From positions 1 to 64,000 of the forward strand of contig JASAMV010006370.1 of assembly GCA_030248065.1 (NCBI GenBank): a DNA stretch of 64,000 nt. Reading direction: 5' to 3'. Position 1 is the first letter of the stretch, and the number at the start of each line of letters is the position of its first letter. The stretch comes from Rhynchonema sp. JSB1_4. Taxonomy: Eukaryota; Nematoda; Chromadorea; Monhysterida; Xyalidae. The notes below the pieces were generated by a model that was given only the letters and a program-made list of their open reading frames with translations, made no database searches and was not told the origin of the DNA. Positions 60,901 to 64,000 of the stretch are shown here, one piece after another. The position numbers were made by a program, and so were the translations under genes.

Positions 60901-63900
60901 GCATTTTCATCCGCGTTGCCGAGGGCGTGAAGACGGGATGGGATAAATCTATAAATCTCAAAATAGAACGGTGCAGGTAGCATACGCACCGAAACCTGCC
61001 CGTCATTTTCCAATGACATGCCGCAAAAAAGATTGATGATCAAATCATGACAACTGTGACAATAATCATATCAAACCCACAAGATTACAAAGCGGACGTG
61101 GAACTGAGTACGGTATTTGTGGCTGCATGTCGTCTATGAAATTCTGAGCAGGGAAAAAACGAAATGAAATGTAACCGAACCAGAAACAGATGCGATGCGC
61201 ATAGAATGTAACGAACCTACAAACATGTTCTGACGCTTCGGTCAAATCAAATTTACTCAAAGAGTGTTCGTTCCGTCAGGCTCGTTTGGCAAGATCAAAA
61301 TGACAGCTTGTTGGGCACAAAAAGGTTTGGGTGGCCACAAAAAACTAATTCAAAAACGAACTTCGAACATACTTTCATAAACATGAGCACACAGGAACAC
61401 CAGTCAAGTCAAATCGGCAAAATGAACGACGGAACTTTTTGAACACAAACTTCCCACGTTTTCCAAACACCTAAAACAAGAATAAACATGTCGCCGCCAG
61501 TCAGAGTGACGAAGATTGGCATCGTTAGTATTGTACGTCAACAATGCAGTCAGTTATGACAGTCGCAGCATTATCACGCCCAGACGCGGAAAAGGAAAAG
61601 TGCTGAAAATCATATTTGGAGTTCCGAGTTCATTAAAAAAAGCATGCAGCAGAGATGACACGCACAAACAAGCGATCCCAGAACAGCCATTACGCCGCAG
61701 ACTCAAAGTTCTCCGGTACCGTAGTCCAGCGACACGCCCCCCAAATATTGATACACATACATACGGACGGTACTAAATAATACTCAACGCAACCAGCGTC
61801 CACGTGGTTTATCATAGCGTGCACAAGTAAGACTCATGTATACAAGCTGGTTGATGTACATGCACAGGAGGGTCCGTGACGCTCAACAGCAAATATCGAT
61901 TTCAGCTAGTTTAGCTGACTGCCAGCTTTACGTGCATAAAACGTGGCACACATACATAGGGTGACTGCTTTGTAGCTGGAGGTGCTTGTTTTTTCTGGCG
62001 GTGCAGCGCTGTTTTTTCTCTGCGATCTCTGCAGCCGCGCAGCAACCAACCAGCCAGCCAACGCGCTTCCCTTTGCTGCTGACACACTATACGAACTGAC
62101 GATTTTGGGCGTTTCATATTCTCTGCGTGTGCGCTGCATCACAAAGCGCAAGAAAATGCGAGTGAAAACGACGCGCGGTGCTATTAAGATAGTGCTGCTT
62201 GCCGGCCGACGTCGTAATCTATCATAGCGAGGAAAAATGGGGCGATGAAGAACTCAGACACTCTTGGCAACGCAGGCGATTCACAAAGAAAGCCCACAAA
62301 GATGGACTCTTCCTGGAGTTAGAGCAAAGGATTCATTTCATTCAAAGGCTTCAAAATATAGCCATAATCTAGAGTCAACGCCATCACTCAGCAAGTACAT
62401 CTGTAACTATTAATAGATTCAGCACAGTGTGTATGTACAAAGCATAGATGCCACATTTTGTGGCTGCAGGTCCACTAGTTCTATTACTGCTTACGTCAAC
62501 TCATAATCAAATCGAAGCAAGAGCGCAATATGCCCTGGTTGCTGTGAAGCAGCTTCGCGGTTCGGTTCAATAACATTTTATGGTTCTCAGTCATATTATG
62601 TACATCAAGCCAATGCCGCGTACCGCACGATTACACGATGGAATAAAAAGCGTTCCCGATTTTATTTGTCCTTTCGACGCACGTACTGTAATTGTGTGCG
62701 AACATACAGTAGAGAAGATACATGGAACATCCGTCAAATATACATTTATATTCCAGATCCAGAGCTATAAACTTCAGTTTATGATATCGATGGACACATA
62801 ATAATACACCTACATAGGTGCCTGTCGTGCTGTTGACGCAACAGGCGCTTGCTTGACAAACAGGACTATGCACTATCGGGTGTCTATCGAAGCAAAATAA
62901 TCAGGCCGGACCTCCAAGATAATACATTCTTTTACACGAGAACATAACCGCACAGAAAGGCCTATAGGTATATGTACATACTGTACTCCTGTACTAGCTT
63001 GTCCTCTGGAGCATTGAGACAAGACAACACGTTAACACGGTCCGTTGGGAAAAGCAACTAAATTCGAAATCGACTTTCAATATAACTTTTTTGTGGATGT
63101 GTACCATATGCACATGTCAGGTGGAAGCTTCCCGTATCAAGAAACAGAAAAAATGAACAGACAAGGAATTCCAGAAGATTAATAGTGGAGCATACTTATC
63201 GTGCTACTTTATCATGGCACATGTGTACATATGAAGTACGACACAACCACAAGAGGCCACAAAGTTGGCTAGTATTTTTTTGCTGAACTGTTGAATAATA
63301 AATGCCGGCGCACAGCCAGCCTATACCCCGAGCTCAGGCACACCGTTGGGGCTGAGCTTGCACAAAATTACCCCAACAACAACAAGCGCTTTATACCTCT
63401 ACAATGAAGACAGAAAAGTGACGCGGCTAGCTGGCGCGACCATCCGCATATTAAAAAACTTGGACGTGAGCCAATATGAAATATTATACCCACAGATGTG
63501 CGTTATGCACCTTGCCCATTCCTCAAACCCGGCCCAAACGACAACGGAGGCCATTTTTTACGTGTCCCCGTCGATATGGTACGGTCATCTGGTATATTTT
63601 GTCAAAATAAGACCATATCGCGCGTGCGGATATGGGGTATTTGTCAGTTCGCAGATAAGATATACCTATAATACCGGAAAATAAATTCCATTGCCGAAAG
63701 TCACACACGATACTGCTTGCTAGTTCAATTCAAATGACGTACAGTCATGCAAACATAACACGATAACGCCAGGATCGAGACCGGCCAATTTCTGTAACTT
63801 GGCATAGCATACAGAATGGTAATCACCAAGTTAACGACAGATAGGGAGCCAAATTAGAGATGAAAAATATCCACCACATGGAGGGTTCGTGTAACTAAAA

Positions 63901-64000
63901 AGATGGTCGACTGTAGTAGCAAACATCAAACAAACACCTTCCAAGGCAGTGGAGCACCGCCTCATATGGACAATTTGGTGAGAAACGCGCGCTCATATCA
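57991..64000. other. Gene-poor terminal stretch
   Basis: Many short frames on both strands, none with a recognisable domain or a consistent exon series. The only structure found is the palindromic MITE at about 60141-60320. Confidence 0.45.
60141..60320. repeat. Palindromic MITE, copy 2
   Basis: Inverted repeat sharing caattcttttgggagaaac arms and the gcactggctatagcggtcac centre with the copy at 39186-39367; the centre is inverted relative to that copy. Confidence 0.75.

Overview
The window is animal nuclear DNA, most likely from a nematode. Three pieces of evidence point that way: short spliced introns (many about 50-90 bp) with T-rich CAG acceptors, a spliced AMPK gamma-subunit gene, and a Polinton/Maverick whose capsid genes look like the nematode type. 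No species can be named from the sequence alone.

Layout: (1) 1-9.2 kb is the 5' part of a Ty3/gypsy LTR retrotransposon on the minus strand: candidate LTR, leader with a threefold 35-bp repeat, a 1503-aa Gag-protease frame, and an open Pol frame in -1 that runs off the window edge. A slippery heptamer plus stem-loop sits at the Gag/Pol junction. (2) 9.2-14.0 kb has no recognisable gene. (3) 14028-38059 is a complete 24-kb Polinton/Maverick bounded by 166-bp terminal inverted repeats with one mismatch. (4) 38-51 kb holds a broken SLC10-like transporter and a dense nest of hAT-type non-autonomous elements, most with perfect 8-bp target duplications. (5) 51022-55583 (minus) is an 11-exon AMPK gamma gene. 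(6) 55.6-64 kb is gene-poor and holds one 776-bp hAT-type element and a palindromic MITE.

The Polinton is the centrepiece. Its left arm is a tightly packed, intronless minus-strand block: adenain-like protease, double jelly-roll major capsid protein, two tiny basic proteins, penton-like minor capsid protein, RVE integrase, two conserved small proteins, packaging ATPase, a membrane protein and a TATA-binding-protein-like protein. Neighbouring frames are joined by TAATG, TGATG or ATGA overlaps. Protein-primed DNA polymerase B is transcribed divergently from a 41-bp gap. The right arm carries intronless plus-strand genes that look like host-manipulation functions: two tandem Bcl-2-like proteins, an eIF5/eIF2-beta-like protein, and a family of small CXXC zinc-binding proteins (eight in the element). 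Between the arms lie three intron-rich genes: a secreted/type I membrane protein with ubiquitin-like folds, a two-finger C2H2 protein, and an unrecognised zinc-ribbon protein. Exons of these three genes sum exactly to whole codons.

Inference: the element looks like an integrated virus-like entity able to replicate and package its DNA. It carries its own TBP-like factor (transcription), an eIF5-like factor (translation start) and Bcl-2-like proteins (blocking cell death), much as larger DNA viruses do. All functional calls rest on motif recognition by eye; no database search was possible.
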